From Burkholderiaceae bacterium DAT-1 (GTDB lineage Bacteria > Pseudomonadota > Gammaproteobacteria > Burkholderiales > Chitinimonadaceae): 64,000 nucleotides of DNA. The position numbers and the translations under genes were made by a program. Of this stretch, positions 8,700 through 17,198 are shown in pieces; position 1 is the stretch's first letter; the number at the start of each line of letters is the position of its first letter. The stretch covers positions 1-64,000 of the forward strand of contig JAHRBI010000004.1 of NCBI GenBank assembly GCA_019084025.1, read 5' to 3'. A model generated the notes under the pieces. It saw only the letters and a program-made list of their open reading frames with translations, had not been told where the DNA came from and did no database searches.

Positions 8700-8708
8700 C
8701 GATGCATG

Positions 8709-8730
8709 TTTGCCACACCCTCGTGGCAAA
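8709..8730 (+). other. Hairpin between fliN and fliO
   Basis: TTTGCCAC (8709-8716), 6-base loop, GTGGCAAA (8723-8730): a perfect 8-bp stem ten bases after the fliN stop, with no T-run. It is probably an mRNA-stabilising or partial attenuating hairpin separating C-ring genes from export-gate genes. Confidence 0.45.
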
Positions 8731-8818
8731 TCAATCAATTCAATCTATAACAAAAGATGAGGGAGTCATCTGACCCTGACGTATTACCCATAAAATAAAA
8801 GACGACAGGTACAACATC

Positions 8819-9298
8819 ATGATCCAGCAAGTCGGCCGGCTGACGAGGGCAGCCTGTACGGTGTGGGCCGTATCCTGTTTTGCCGCTGAGCAAGCGGTAT
8901 CTCCCGCAACATCGCCTGCACTGGCACCCGTGGCCAGCGCTTCCGCAGGCGGCATACTGCAAATGACGCTGGCGCTAATATGTGTCCTTGGTGCGATTTT
9001 CGCCACGCTCTGGGGGATGAAGCGTTTACAGAGCCGTGCGATGGGCGATGCGGCAGCTGTTCGTGTGGTGTCTGGCGTCATGGTCGGGCAGAAAGAACGT
9101 GTGGTTGTCGTTGAAGTGCAGGACACTTGGCTGGTTCTAGGGGTGACGAGCAGCGAAGTGGGCTTGTTGCACTCGCTGCCTAAACCTGCGTCCTCGCCTG
9201 AACGAGAGACCATTCAGCTAACCGTTCCATTCTCGCAGCGCCTGAGCCTGGCTATTCGCCAGATGCAGAAACGCGAGTCGGAAGAGGTGGAACCATGA
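8819..9298 (+). CDS. fliO: Flagellar biosynthesis protein FliO
   Basis: 159 residues. N-terminal signal-like segment, then a membrane helix near residues 45-68 (LQMTLALICVLGAIFATLWGM), then a cytoplasmic domain with VVSGVMVGQKERVVVVEVQDTWLVLGV, the conserved FliO pattern. FliO is the assembly factor for the FliP5-FliR export-gate core. It overlaps fliP by 4 bp (ATGA at 9295-9298). Confidence 0.9.
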   Translation: MIQQVGRLTRAACTVWAVSCFAAEQAVSPATSPALAPVASASAGGILQMTLALICVLGAIFATLWGMKRLQSRAMGDAAAVRVVSGVMVGQKERVVVVEVQDTWLVLGVTSSEVGLLHSLPKPASSPERETIQLTVPFSQRLSLAIRQMQKRESEEVEP

Positions 9299-10035
9299 GG
9301 CGCCTGCTTCCGATTCTGGTGCTGGCTAGTCTGATGATACTGCCGACCTTTGCTGCGGACGGTATCCCCTTGATGACAAGTAAACCCGCGCCCGGAGCGG
9401 GGCAATCGTATACCCTCACCGTTCAGACGCTACTGTTTCTGACCTCCCTGACGTTTTTGCCCGCCATCTTATTGATGATGACGGCTTTTACGCGCATTGT
9501 GATTGTCCTGTCGATGCTACGCCAGGCTTTGGGCACCATGCAGGCTCCTCCCAATCAGGTGATTGTGGGCTTGTCTTTATTCCTCACCTTTTTCGTGATG
9601 TCGCCTGTATTCGACAAGATCTGGGTGGATGCCTATCAGCCTTATAGCGAAGACAAAATCAGCTTTAACGAAGCCGTGGAGCGTGGAGCCAAGCCGCTCA
9701 AAGCCTTCATGATCCGGCAAACCCGCCAGAAAGACCTCGCTTTTTTCATTGAGGTTTCCAATAGCGCCAAACCTGCGGGGCCGGAGGATATCAGTCTCAA
9801 GGTACTGGTTCCGGCCTATGTCACCAGCGAACTGAAAACAGCGTTTCAGATCGGGTTTCTGGTGTTTATCCCGTTTCTGATTATTGATCTGGTGGTCGCC
9901 AGTATCTTGATGGCGATGGGGATGATGATGGTGAGTCCAGTGACCATTGCCTTACCGTTCAAGATGATGCTGTTTGTACTGGTGGATGGCTGGACGCTAT
10001 TAATCGGTTCGCTGGTTCAGAGTTTTTATACTTGA
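9295..10035 (+). CDS. fliP: Flagellar export gate protein FliP
   Basis: 246 residues. Cleavable signal sequence (1-20, ending TFAAD), then membrane segments including LLFLTSLTFLPAILLMMTAFTRIVIVLS with the conserved FTRI, and QAPPNQVIVGL. The C-terminal pair contains LVFIPFLIIDLVVASILMAMGMMM and LPFKMMLFVLVDGW. Five FliP copies form the core of the type III export channel. Start overlaps the fliO stop. Confidence 0.96.
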   Translation: MRRLLPILVLASLMILPTFAADGIPLMTSKPAPGAGQSYTLTVQTLLFLTSLTFLPAILLMMTAFTRIVIVLSMLRQALGTMQAPPNQVIVGLSLFLTFFVMSPVFDKIWVDAYQPYSEDKISFNEAVERGAKPLKAFMIRQTRQKDLAFFIEVSNSAKPAGPEDISLKVLVPAYVTSELKTAFQIGFLVFIPFLIIDLVVASILMAMGMMMVSPVTIALPFKMMLFVLVDGWTLLIGSLVQSFYT

Positions 10036-10057
10036 AGCTGCAGATTAGAGGTACATC

Positions 10058-10327
10058 ATGACGCCGGAAACCGTGATTACGCTGATGCAGCGCGCCTTTG
10101 AAGTGCTGGTAATGGTGGGTGGCCCTTTGCTCATCAGTGGTTTGCTTGTGGGTCTGACGGTCAGCATCTTTCAGGCTGCCACGCAAATCAACGAGGCGAC
10201 ACTGTCGTTTATACCCAAGCTGCTGGTGACCTTTCTGGTGACCGTATTTGCAGGTCCGTGGATGTTGCAGGTACTGATGGATTACACCATCCGCCTGTTT
10301 CGCAGTATTCCGAGCATGATTGGCTAG
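10058..10327 (+). CDS. fliQ: Flagellar export gate protein FliQ
   Basis: 89 residues, two membrane helices, standard FliQ length. Contains the family signature GLTVSIFQAATQINEATLSF (starting near residue 32). Four FliQ subunits wrap the FliP-FliR core. AGAGGT lies upstream of the ATG. Confidence 0.96.
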   Translation: MTPETVITLMQRAFEVLVMVGGPLLISGLLVGLTVSIFQAATQINEATLSFIPKLLVTFLVTVFAGPWMLQVLMDYTIRLFRSIPSMIG

Positions 10328-10336
10328 GCAGAGCGC

Positions 10337-11125
10337 ATGTTTACGATTACGGATGCGCAATTTCAATCTTGGCTGACTATGTTCATGTGGCCGCTAGTAC
10401 GGGTGATGGCCTGGTTTGCAACCGATCCCTGGCTGTCGATCGGGGGGGTACCTCGGTCGATTAAGACAGGCTTTGCCGTCGTGCTGACCATCGCCATCGT
10501 ACCGGTATTGCCACCCATGCCTGTGGTCGAGGTCGTATCACCAATGGGCATCATGATTCTGTTGCAGCAGGTGCTCATCGGCCTATCACTCGGGTATGTG
10601 ACCAAATTGGTGTTTGTGGCCATTGAACTGGCGGGTCATACCGCAGGCCTGCAAATGGGCCTCGGGTTTGCCAGCTTTTATGATCCGCAGCACGGGGCAA
10701 CCACGGCAGTGATGTCCCAGCTCTACAGCCTGTTGACGATGCTCCTTTTTCTGGTGATGGATGGGCATTTACTGGTGCTACATACCCTGATCAAGAGCTT
10801 TTCTGCTTTGCCTGTCGCTGCTGCACCTTTTCATGGTGCTGGTTTCAAAGCGCTGGTGGATGCCGCCGGGCTGGTGTTCCATTACGGGGTGATTCTGTCC
10901 CTGCCAACCGTGGCTGCTGTCCTGATTACCAATCTTTCAATCGGGGTGATGTCCAGAGCTGCTCCTCAGCTCAATGTGTTTGCTATTGGTATGCCCCTCA
11001 CGCTGGGTATTGGCTTGGGGGCAATGTACTTTTCACTGCCTGCCATGGCGGGCCTGGTGCATATGCTGATTGAGTGGGCGGCCAAACGGGGGCCGGAGAT
11101 CGCCAAGGTGCTGGCGCACGGTTAG
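10337..11125 (+). CDS. fliR: Flagellar export gate protein FliR
   Basis: 262 residues with about six membrane segments, ending the operon. Contains the typical segment GHTAGLQMGLGFASFYDPQ and a C-terminal NVFAIGMPLTLGIGL. FliR completes the FliP5R1Q4 gate. flhB, flhA and flhF are not in the window. The stop overlaps by 3-4 bases the stop of the convergent signalling gene; I see no separate terminator between them. Confidence 0.95.
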   Translation: MFTITDAQFQSWLTMFMWPLVRVMAWFATDPWLSIGGVPRSIKTGFAVVLTIAIVPVLPPMPVVEVVSPMGIMILLQQVLIGLSLGYVTKLVFVAIELAGHTAGLQMGLGFASFYDPQHGATTAVMSQLYSLLTMLLFLVMDGHLLVLHTLIKSFSALPVAAAPFHGAGFKALVDAAGLVFHYGVILSLPTVAAVLITNLSIGVMSRAAPQLNVFAIGMPLTLGIGLGAMYFSLPAMAGLVHMLIEWAAKRGPEIAKVLAHG

Positions 11126-13200
11126 GGTGCATTTGACAGCCATCGCACGACTTCATTTGTATGACACGGTGGCGCGTATAGATAGCCCTGCGCCTGATCG
11201 CACCCGCAATGCCTGAGAAATTCGCGTTGTGCCACCGTTTCCACTCCTTCCGCAATGACTTCGCATCCTAATGCATGCGCCAGCGCGATTGCCGCTTTTG
11301 CGATCACCCCCGTTTTTTCTTTCCCATTCGAAGGCTGTCCGATTCCGTACAAAAATACTTTGTCGATTTTCAGGCAATCAATGGGCAGGTGTTGCAGTTG
11401 CGCCAGCGACGAATAACCAGTACCAAAGTCATCCAGAGCTATGTGAACACCCAGCCTGCGTAGCTCGTGCAAGATATGGCGCGCTTCTGTCGGCGCATTC
11501 ATGACAGCCGTCTCGGTGATTTCCAGTTTGAGCCTGTCTGCGGGCAGGCCAGTTTGTTCAAGCGTATGCCTGACGCTGGCCAGAATATCCATTTGTGCAA
11601 ACTGCTTGGGAGAGACATTGACGCTCATGTGTCCGAAATCATAGCCTTGCTTCAACCAGTCGGCAGCTTGCTGGCACGCCTGCTCAAGTGCCCACAGTCC
11701 AATTTCAGTCATTAAATGGCTGGACTCGGCCAGCGGAATAAACACATCAGGCAGAATGATGCCGCGTAGGGGATCATGCCAGCGCAATAGTGCTTCGAGT
11801 CCGACAAGCTGCCCTGTTATCAAGCTGAACTGAGGTTGATAGTACAGTTGAAGCTGATGATGGACGATGGCTTGATGTAGCCGGTTTTCCAGCAGCAAAA
11901 TTTCCTGCGCAAAACGATTCATATCCTGCGCAAAAAAACAGAATTGATTGCCGCCATTGGCTTTCGCTGAATACATGGCGGTGTCTGCATGCTGCATCAG
12001 GGTGTCGATACTATCGGCATTATCTGGGTAGATGGCGATGCCCAGACTGGCGGTGGTGTATAGCTCGTGCCCTGCAATCAGAAAGGGCTGTGACATCTGC
12101 CTGCGGAACTTGTCGGCAATGGAGGCTGCTGCGGGATATAGATCATGCCCGCGCAATGCAATGACGAACTCATCGCCGCCTAGTCGCGCAACCAGATCAG
12201 ATTCCCGTATACAGCGCCGGATCACTGCTGCGACCTCAATCAGCAGCAAGTCACCGATAGCATGTCCTAAAGAATCATTGATGTGTTTGAAGCGGTCGAG
12301 ATCTAAGAAAATGATTGCAAGTTGTTCACCGATACGCCTGGCGATGGGAAGCGCCTGATCAAGATAAACCTGCAGATGGAAGCGGTTGGGAAGCTTGGTC
12401 AGGCTGTCATGATGCGCAATAAATTCAATCTGGCGCTGGGCTTCCTTAATGGCCGAAATGTCCACATGATTGGTAATATAAAACGCCGGATCTCCACCCT
12501 CGTTAAAAACTGCGCCCAGGGTGACCATCATCGGGAAGGCGCTCCCATCCTTGCGCTGACCCTCCAGTTCACCTGTCCAGTATCCTGTGGTTTCCAATTG
12601 CTGGTGTATCGAATGATGCGCCAACTCGGGGTTGGATGCGGGTGACACCGGGGACGGCAATCCCAGCACTTCGGATTTGTCGAATCCTGTCATGCGCAAG
12701 TATGCGGGGTTCACATTCGTTACGATGTGGTGCTGATCGGCAATCACAATGCCTTCACCGCTCGATTGAAAAACATGTGACGCGATTTTGAGACGAATCT
12801 GATCCTGATGGCGTCGAATCAGATTATGTACTCTCAGCTTTAGAATGGCGGGCGCGACCGGACGAATCAGGAAATCGTCGGCATCTAGCGTTAATCCATC
12901 CAGATGATTTTGCTCATCGGGGTCGGCGGTGATCATGATAACGGGCAAATCAAGTGTGGCTGGCGTATCGCGGATATGGCGCAGTAACTGTATCCCACTC
13001 ATCCCCGGCATCTGTACATCCAGAATCACCAGTTCGGGCTGATCATCACGCACTTCCAGAATGGATTGTGCGTGGATGCCGCTGGTGGCCGCTTTGATGC
13101 GGTAGTGTGATTTCAGGGCGGCTGCCAGCACATGTATATTGTCGGGCATATCGTCGACAAGTAGCAGGAGCGGTTTGTCCTGTTCTAAGCGGGTTCCCAT
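11122..13200 (-). CDS. Response regulator with PAS, GGDEF and EAL domains (c-di-GMP turnover)
   Basis: 692 residues. REC domain 10-130 with phospho-acceptor Asp61 (VILDVQMPG). A PAS domain at ~140-255 is followed by GGDEF (~262-425) with intact GGDEF at 341-345 and an RESD inhibitory site at 332-335. The EAL domain (~440-690) has E469-A-L-L plus NVSPKQF, LEITETAV, DDFGTGYSS and IAEGVET. All cyclase, feedback and phosphodiesterase motifs look intact, so it may both make and degrade c-di-GMP, under phosphorylation control. GGAGG in the end of the upstream gene serves it, with a 3-bp gap, so the hybrid kinase is the likely phosphodonor. It is placed back to back with fliR, consistent with control of the motile-sessile switch (inference). 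Confidence 0.93.
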   Translation of the reverse strand: MGTRLEQDKPLLLLVDDMPDNIHVLAAALKSHYRIKAATSGIHAQSILEVRDDQPELVILDVQMPGMSGIQLLRHIRDTPATLDLPVIMITADPDEQNHLDGLTLDADDFLIRPVAPAILKLRVHNLIRRHQDQIRLKIASHVFQSSGEGIVIADQHHIVTNVNPAYLRMTGFDKSEVLGLPSPVSPASNPELAHHSIHQQLETTGYWTGELEGQRKDGSAFPMMVTLGAVFNEGGDPAFYITNHVDISAIKEAQRQIEFIAHHDSLTKLPNRFHLQVYLDQALPIARRIGEQLAIIFLDLDRFKHINDSLGHAIGDLLLIEVAAVIRRCIRESDLVARLGGDEFVIALRGHDLYPAAASIADKFRRQMSQPFLIAGHELYTTASLGIAIYPDNADSIDTLMQHADTAMYSAKANGGNQFCFFAQDMNRFAQEILLLENRLHQAIVHHQLQLYYQPQFSLITGQLVGLEALLRWHDPLRGIILPDVFIPLAESSHLMTEIGLWALEQACQQAADWLKQGYDFGHMSVNVSPKQFAQMDILASVRHTLEQTGLPADRLKLEITETAVMNAPTEARHILHELRRLGVHIALDDFGTGYSSLAQLQHLPIDCLKIDKVFLYGIGQPSNGKEKTGVIAKAAIALAHALGCEVIAEGVETVAQREFLRHCGCDQAQGYLYAPPCHTNEVVRWLSNAP

Positions 13201-13203
13201 TGT

Positions 13204-16200
13204 CTATGCCTCCGTCACCTGTTTGAGGAGTTCAGTCACACAGCTTTGGGCTGCGTCGAAATCAAGTGCATCAACATGGCGCATCAAGCATTGCCAAGCC
13301 AGTGTCGGCGTTTGATCGTGTGCTGCGTACGCACGTATTTCGTTCAGTAGGTTGTCGGCCAGCAGTTCATGCGAAAGCAAGGACTGATTAAGCTGGGAGA
13401 GTAGGATCGCCGGATGTCGATGGATGGGGAGAGTCGATGGATCTGTCGACTTCGGACGAGCCATGTCGTATAGCGCCAGTAGTGCTTGTGACATCTGCTC
13501 TCTGAAGGCTGATCTTGCGCGATGCTGAGCCCCTTGCTCGGCTGGAGCATTCAATGTCTGCAGGAAGGATCCAGCAGCTTGCGCAAGTGCCATGCAGCCC
13601 AGATTGGCTGCATTGCCTTTCAGTGTATGAATCAAGGTAGCGTCCTGCAGTGTAGCAATGGAGGGCGGCAGACCCAGTAGAATCGTCAGGCGTTCGGCGA
13701 AACGCTGGCATAAGGTAGATAACAGTTGCTCGTCGCCATCCAGCCGTGCAAGCGCTCCCGCCTTGTCGAATATCGGCAAGATTTCGGTGGAGGGGATAGG
13801 ACGCCCGGAGGATGTGCCTGCCCGCTGTACTGCGTGCAGAATCTGTCTGATGACATCATCAGGATCAAACGGCTTGGCTATAAAACCGTCCATCCCTGCC
13901 GCCCAGCACCGTTGCTGATCTTCCGGCATCACGGCGGCAGTCATGGCTAAAACGGGAATATGGCGGGTGTATCGTGTGCGAATGACCATACACGTTTCGA
14001 TCCCGCTCATGCCCGGCATATGCAGGTCGAGTACCACCAGATCAAAGGGATGACGATCCAGTGCGGAAAGCGCTTGCTCGCCGCTTTCGCAATCTCTGAC
14101 CAGCGCACCTCGACGTTGCAAGAAATGCAAGGCTACTTCGCGATTGAGATCGTTATCTTCAACTAACAGAATGCGTAGTCCATCCAGTGGACGCATGCGA
14201 GGCCTTGCCTCCTCTTGTGCTGGAGCGACATCATCTATTGACGGAGTGGCTTGCAATGCCTGCCATAGCGCCTGCGGTAATACCGGATAGGACAACACGG
14301 TGGGGTGGAAACTTGCCAGATCGCGAGCGAGTGTCCGCTTATTGCTTGTGCGGCACAGGATAATGAAATGGGCTGATGGGCGAATTGCCCGAATCTGCTT
14401 GAGATTGCCTGTGTCCGCTCCGTGAAGGATGGCAAGGTCGTGTTCACCGGGGTAGGCATTGAGCCATTCAAAGATATCCTGAGGATTGGCTAGCGTCTGA
14501 TATGTAATCTGCCACGAGTCCAGTAGCGTGGTAATGCCTAGATTGGTACGTGAATCCGGGCTGGGAATCCATAGGACAGGCGGAGAGGCTGTCTGAGTGG
14601 CGTGCTGTGGTATCTCCCGGAAGGATACGAGAGGGGGCGCCGCTTTACAGACAACGGCCAGGCGAGCAGTGGTGCCATTCCCCGGTTCGCTTTGCAGGGT
14701 TAAGCTTCCGCCCATCAAGTCTGCCAGGCGCCGGGAAATACTTAACCCTAGGCCGCTACCACCATGCTTGCGCGTGATGCTGCCATCCGCTTGCGTAAAC
14801 GGTTCGAATAGGTGTTCGATTTGGGAGGGTGCAATACCGATGCCAGTATCTTCCACGGAAAAGATCAGGCCAGCCTGACCATCCGCAAGCGAAGAGCGGA
14901 AGACGCGTAAACAGATATCCCCTGTTTCAGTAAATTTGATGGCATTGCCGACTAGATTATTGAGAATTTGCCTGATGCGTAATGGGTCGCCGAGAATATG
15001 CAGCGGGACATCCGGGTGAATATCGACATACACATTCAATTGCTTCGCATCGGCCGTATGCAGAAATAATTCAATGACATCGCGCACTACAATTTCAACT
15101 GATAATGGAATGGATTCAATCGGCATGCGCCCGGCTTCAATCCGCGAAAAATCGAGAATGTCATTAATAATGCCGATCAGAAGCTGGCCAGAGCGATCAA
15201 TGCGGCTAAGGAGCGCATTCAATGCGGGATCACGAATTTGCTCCATCGCCTGTCGTGTCAGGCCGAGAATGGCATTCATGGGCGTGCGAATTTCGTGGGA
15301 CATATTGGCAAGAAACACGGATTTGGCTTCGGCAGCTTGTCTGGCGTGTGCTTCTGCCAAGCGCTGCTCGGTAATATCAGTGCGAATGGCAATGTAGCGA
15401 ATGGGTTTGCCGGATATGCCCACGAATGGAATAATCGTAGTGGCAACCCAGTAATGCGATCCATCCTTTTTGCGATTGCAAATGTCGCCTCGCCAGATTT
15501 TCCCCCTGGCAATTGTCGCGTACATATCAACAAAAAAAGATTTGGGATGAATGCCTGAATTGATCAGACGATGGTTCTGGCCGATGAGTTCATGTCGGGC
15601 ATATCCGCTAATTTCGCAGAATAATTCATTCGCGTACTGAATTGTGCCAGCGGCATCTGTCTCCGCCACTATCGCGTGTGCGTTGAGTGCGAGATGCTGA
15701 TATTTCAATTCATTTTCGATGTCGGTTTTTTTGGAAATCGTCTGTTCCAGATCGAGGATCGTTTTCTTATACATATTGAAATAACGATGCATGGAACCAA
15801 TCGCGATACTGATGATGATGCCGTCAGCCACAAAGACCGAGGCCGCAATAAAAGTGTGTCCATTCCAGGCAAAGGACAGCTCAGCATAGGGTGGAAATAG
15901 AAAAAGTACCGACAAGGATACGCAGCATGCAGTGCTCCATAGACCGGCTAGCGGCCCCAGAAACATGGCAATCAGTGCGACGGTTGGAAAAAACGTAACA
16001 AATTGCAGGCCAGCATTGACTGGCGCAATGCTGATTCTGATGAGTAGGGCAAATCCCGAAAATAGGATGGCCAGCAGCAGACGCGAAGCCCATCCGAGCT
16101 CATTTCTTAGCATGGATGCCAAGATCCGGTCGGTATACGCTTGCAAGTCACTCACCCCTGCTCTGGGCTGGGAGGTGTCGGGTTTCGGCTCATGCATGAT

Positions 16201-16206
16201 TTGCAT
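13204..16206 (-). CDS. Membrane hybrid sensor histidine kinase with pseudo-receiver, receiver and HPt domains
   Basis: 1000 residues, BarA-like architecture. N-terminal membrane block (~40-145) resembles the DUF4118 sensor found in KdpD-like kinases (FFPTVALIAMFLGPLAGLW). It is followed by a coiled coil, PAS/PAC (~170-285) and HisKA with His304 in NMSHEIRTPMN. The ATPase domain shows NAIKFT, DTGIGI and GGSGLGLSI. A receiver-like segment (~530-650) lacks the phospho-acceptor Asp (LAILHGAD). A true receiver has Asp727 (LVVLDLHMPG), and the HPt domain has His860 (HTLKGNAANLG). The relay His-Asp-His can feed the GGDEF-EAL regulator 3 bp downstream. No strong ribosome site is seen at 16206; Met4 is an alternative start. 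Confidence 0.92.
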   Translation of the reverse strand: MQIMHEPKPDTSQPRAGVSDLQAYTDRILASMLRNELGWASRLLLAILFSGFALLIRISIAPVNAGLQFVTFFPTVALIAMFLGPLAGLWSTACCVSLSVLFLFPPYAELSFAWNGHTFIAASVFVADGIIISIAIGSMHRYFNMYKKTILDLEQTISKKTDIENELKYQHLALNAHAIVAETDAAGTIQYANELFCEISGYARHELIGQNHRLINSGIHPKSFFVDMYATIARGKIWRGDICNRKKDGSHYWVATTIIPFVGISGKPIRYIAIRTDITEQRLAEAHARQAAEAKSVFLANMSHEIRTPMNAILGLTRQAMEQIRDPALNALLSRIDRSGQLLIGIINDILDFSRIEAGRMPIESIPLSVEIVVRDVIELFLHTADAKQLNVYVDIHPDVPLHILGDPLRIRQILNNLVGNAIKFTETGDICLRVFRSSLADGQAGLIFSVEDTGIGIAPSQIEHLFEPFTQADGSITRKHGGSGLGLSISRRLADLMGGSLTLQSEPGNGTTARLAVVCKAAPPLVSFREIPQHATQTASPPVLWIPSPDSRTNLGITTLLDSWQITYQTLANPQDIFEWLNAYPGEHDLAILHGADTGNLKQIRAIRPSAHFIILCRTSNKRTLARDLASFHPTVLSYPVLPQALWQALQATPSIDDVAPAQEEARPRMRPLDGLRILLVEDNDLNREVALHFLQRRGALVRDCESGEQALSALDRHPFDLVVLDLHMPGMSGIETCMVIRTRYTRHIPVLAMTAAVMPEDQQRCWAAGMDGFIAKPFDPDDVIRQILHAVQRAGTSSGRPIPSTEILPIFDKAGALARLDGDEQLLSTLCQRFAERLTILLGLPPSIATLQDATLIHTLKGNAANLGCMALAQAAGSFLQTLNAPAEQGAQHRARSAFREQMSQALLALYDMARPKSTDPSTLPIHRHPAILLSQLNQSLLSHELLADNLLNEIRAYAAHDQTPTLAWQCLMRHVDALDFDAAQSCVTELLKQVTEA

Positions 16207-16559
16207 GGTGGCGCAGCCTTGATCGTAGCGTTGAGTGGAATGTCAGGGGTGGGATCTGGCAACAATGCAATATGCGGTTTTGGGGCATCCCATGTGGGGT
16301 TTGGGAGCAGATTGCAGCGGTGAGTAGCGCGTGAGTGAGCTATGCTGACCACTCGTATGGCGCTGGCAATCTACAGGCTGCAGATTGAGGGGCTCGCCAT
16401 ATGGGAAAATATCGCTAGGCTGAGTCGGGATAATAAACATATCGTATTCCATGAAATAAATATCAAACATGCTTAACCTTGAAATTAGCAGTCGGTCAGC
16501 TGTGAATCAATTCATGGAAATGATGAGCGCACTACCTATTTTTAGGTAGTGATGGGCTT
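16207..16559. other. Intergenic regulatory stretch between the two signalling operon halves
   Basis: About 350 bases downstream of the NarL-like gene and upstream of the hybrid kinase, both on the minus strand. It carries the inverted repeat at 16531-16550. A looser dyad, CAATCT...AGATTG, spans 16367-16387, and the region 16430-16530 is AT-rich. No convincing coding frame is present. Confidence 0.5.
16531..16550. promoter_or_regulatory. NarL-type inverted repeat (candidate operator)
   Basis: ACTACCTA-TTTT-TAGGTAGT, a perfect 8-4-8 palindrome. Read as heptamers it is TACCTAT-TT-TTAGGTA. The left half fits the NarL heptamer TACYYMT and the right half is one mismatch from its complement, in the 7-2-7 spacing used by NarL/NarP. 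It lies 9 bases beyond the stop of the NarL-like gene and ~325 bases upstream of the hybrid kinase. It lacks a T-run on the minus strand, so it is not a normal terminator. Confidence 0.55.
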
Positions 16560-17198
16560 TTAAATACGTGCCAATCCCCTTTGAATGGCAAATCGTGTCA
16601 GCTGTGCGGTGGTTTGCAGGCCAAGTTTACGGCGGATATTGCGGCGATGTACTTCAACAGTACTAATGGCAATGCCTAGCCGGATGGCAATTTCGGATGA
16701 TCGGGCACCATTCGCAATCAATGTCAGCACTTCAATCTCTCGGGGGCCGAGTTTTTCAAGTGCGTCATCTGGTGCTGCCGAGTGATGTTTGCTATTGAGT
16801 AGCTTGCGCATGAGTTCAGGCGACAGGAAAAGATGCCCATTGATGACTGCACGCAGCGCCGCCAAGAGCTCATCGGCGCCGGATGATTTCAAGACATAGG
16901 CACGAGCGCCATGTTGTAGCATCTCATCAAGAAATACCTGATCACTATAGCCAGATAAGGCGACCACTGGCAGATCCGGCTGGCGCTGAGAAAGCTTGCT
17001 GACGACCTCTATTCCATTGCCATCAGGAAAAGCAATATCGAGCAACAGCATATCGGGTTGCAAATCCTCCACTTTTTGCAGCGTGTCGGCGACTGATCCC
17101 GCCTCTCCGATCACCGTAAACTCGCCGGAGGCCTGCAGGGTATTGCATAGCGCCTCACGAAACATGCGGTGATCATCGGCGATAAATAGGCGGATCAT
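16560..17198 (-). CDS. NarL/FixJ-type response regulator
   Basis: 212 residues. REC domain 1-120 with acidic pair Asp8-Asp9, phospho-acceptor Asp54 (LLLDIAFPDG) and conserved Lys in VLKSSG. LuxR-type HTH at ~148-205 (LGPREIEVLTLIANG, then STVEVHRRNIRRKL). It is a DNA-binding regulator partnered with the kinase immediately upstream; its ATG overlaps the kinase TGA. GGGAG sits 6 bases before the start. The palindrome just after its stop is a natural candidate binding site. Confidence 0.95.
   Translation of the reverse strand: MIRLFIADDHRMFREALCNTLQASGEFTVIGEAGSVADTLQKVEDLQPDMLLLDIAFPDGNGIEVVSKLSQRQPDLPVVALSGYSDQVFLDEMLQHGARAYVLKSSGADELLAALRAVINGHLFLSPELMRKLLNSKHHSAAPDDALEKLGPREIEVLTLIANGARSSEIAIRLGIAISTVEVHRRNIRRKLGLQTTAQLTRFAIQRGLARI

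Noticed and set aside
16367-16387. Imperfect dyad CAATCT...AGATTG
   Set aside because: Short and interrupted, with no positional logic; likely chance.
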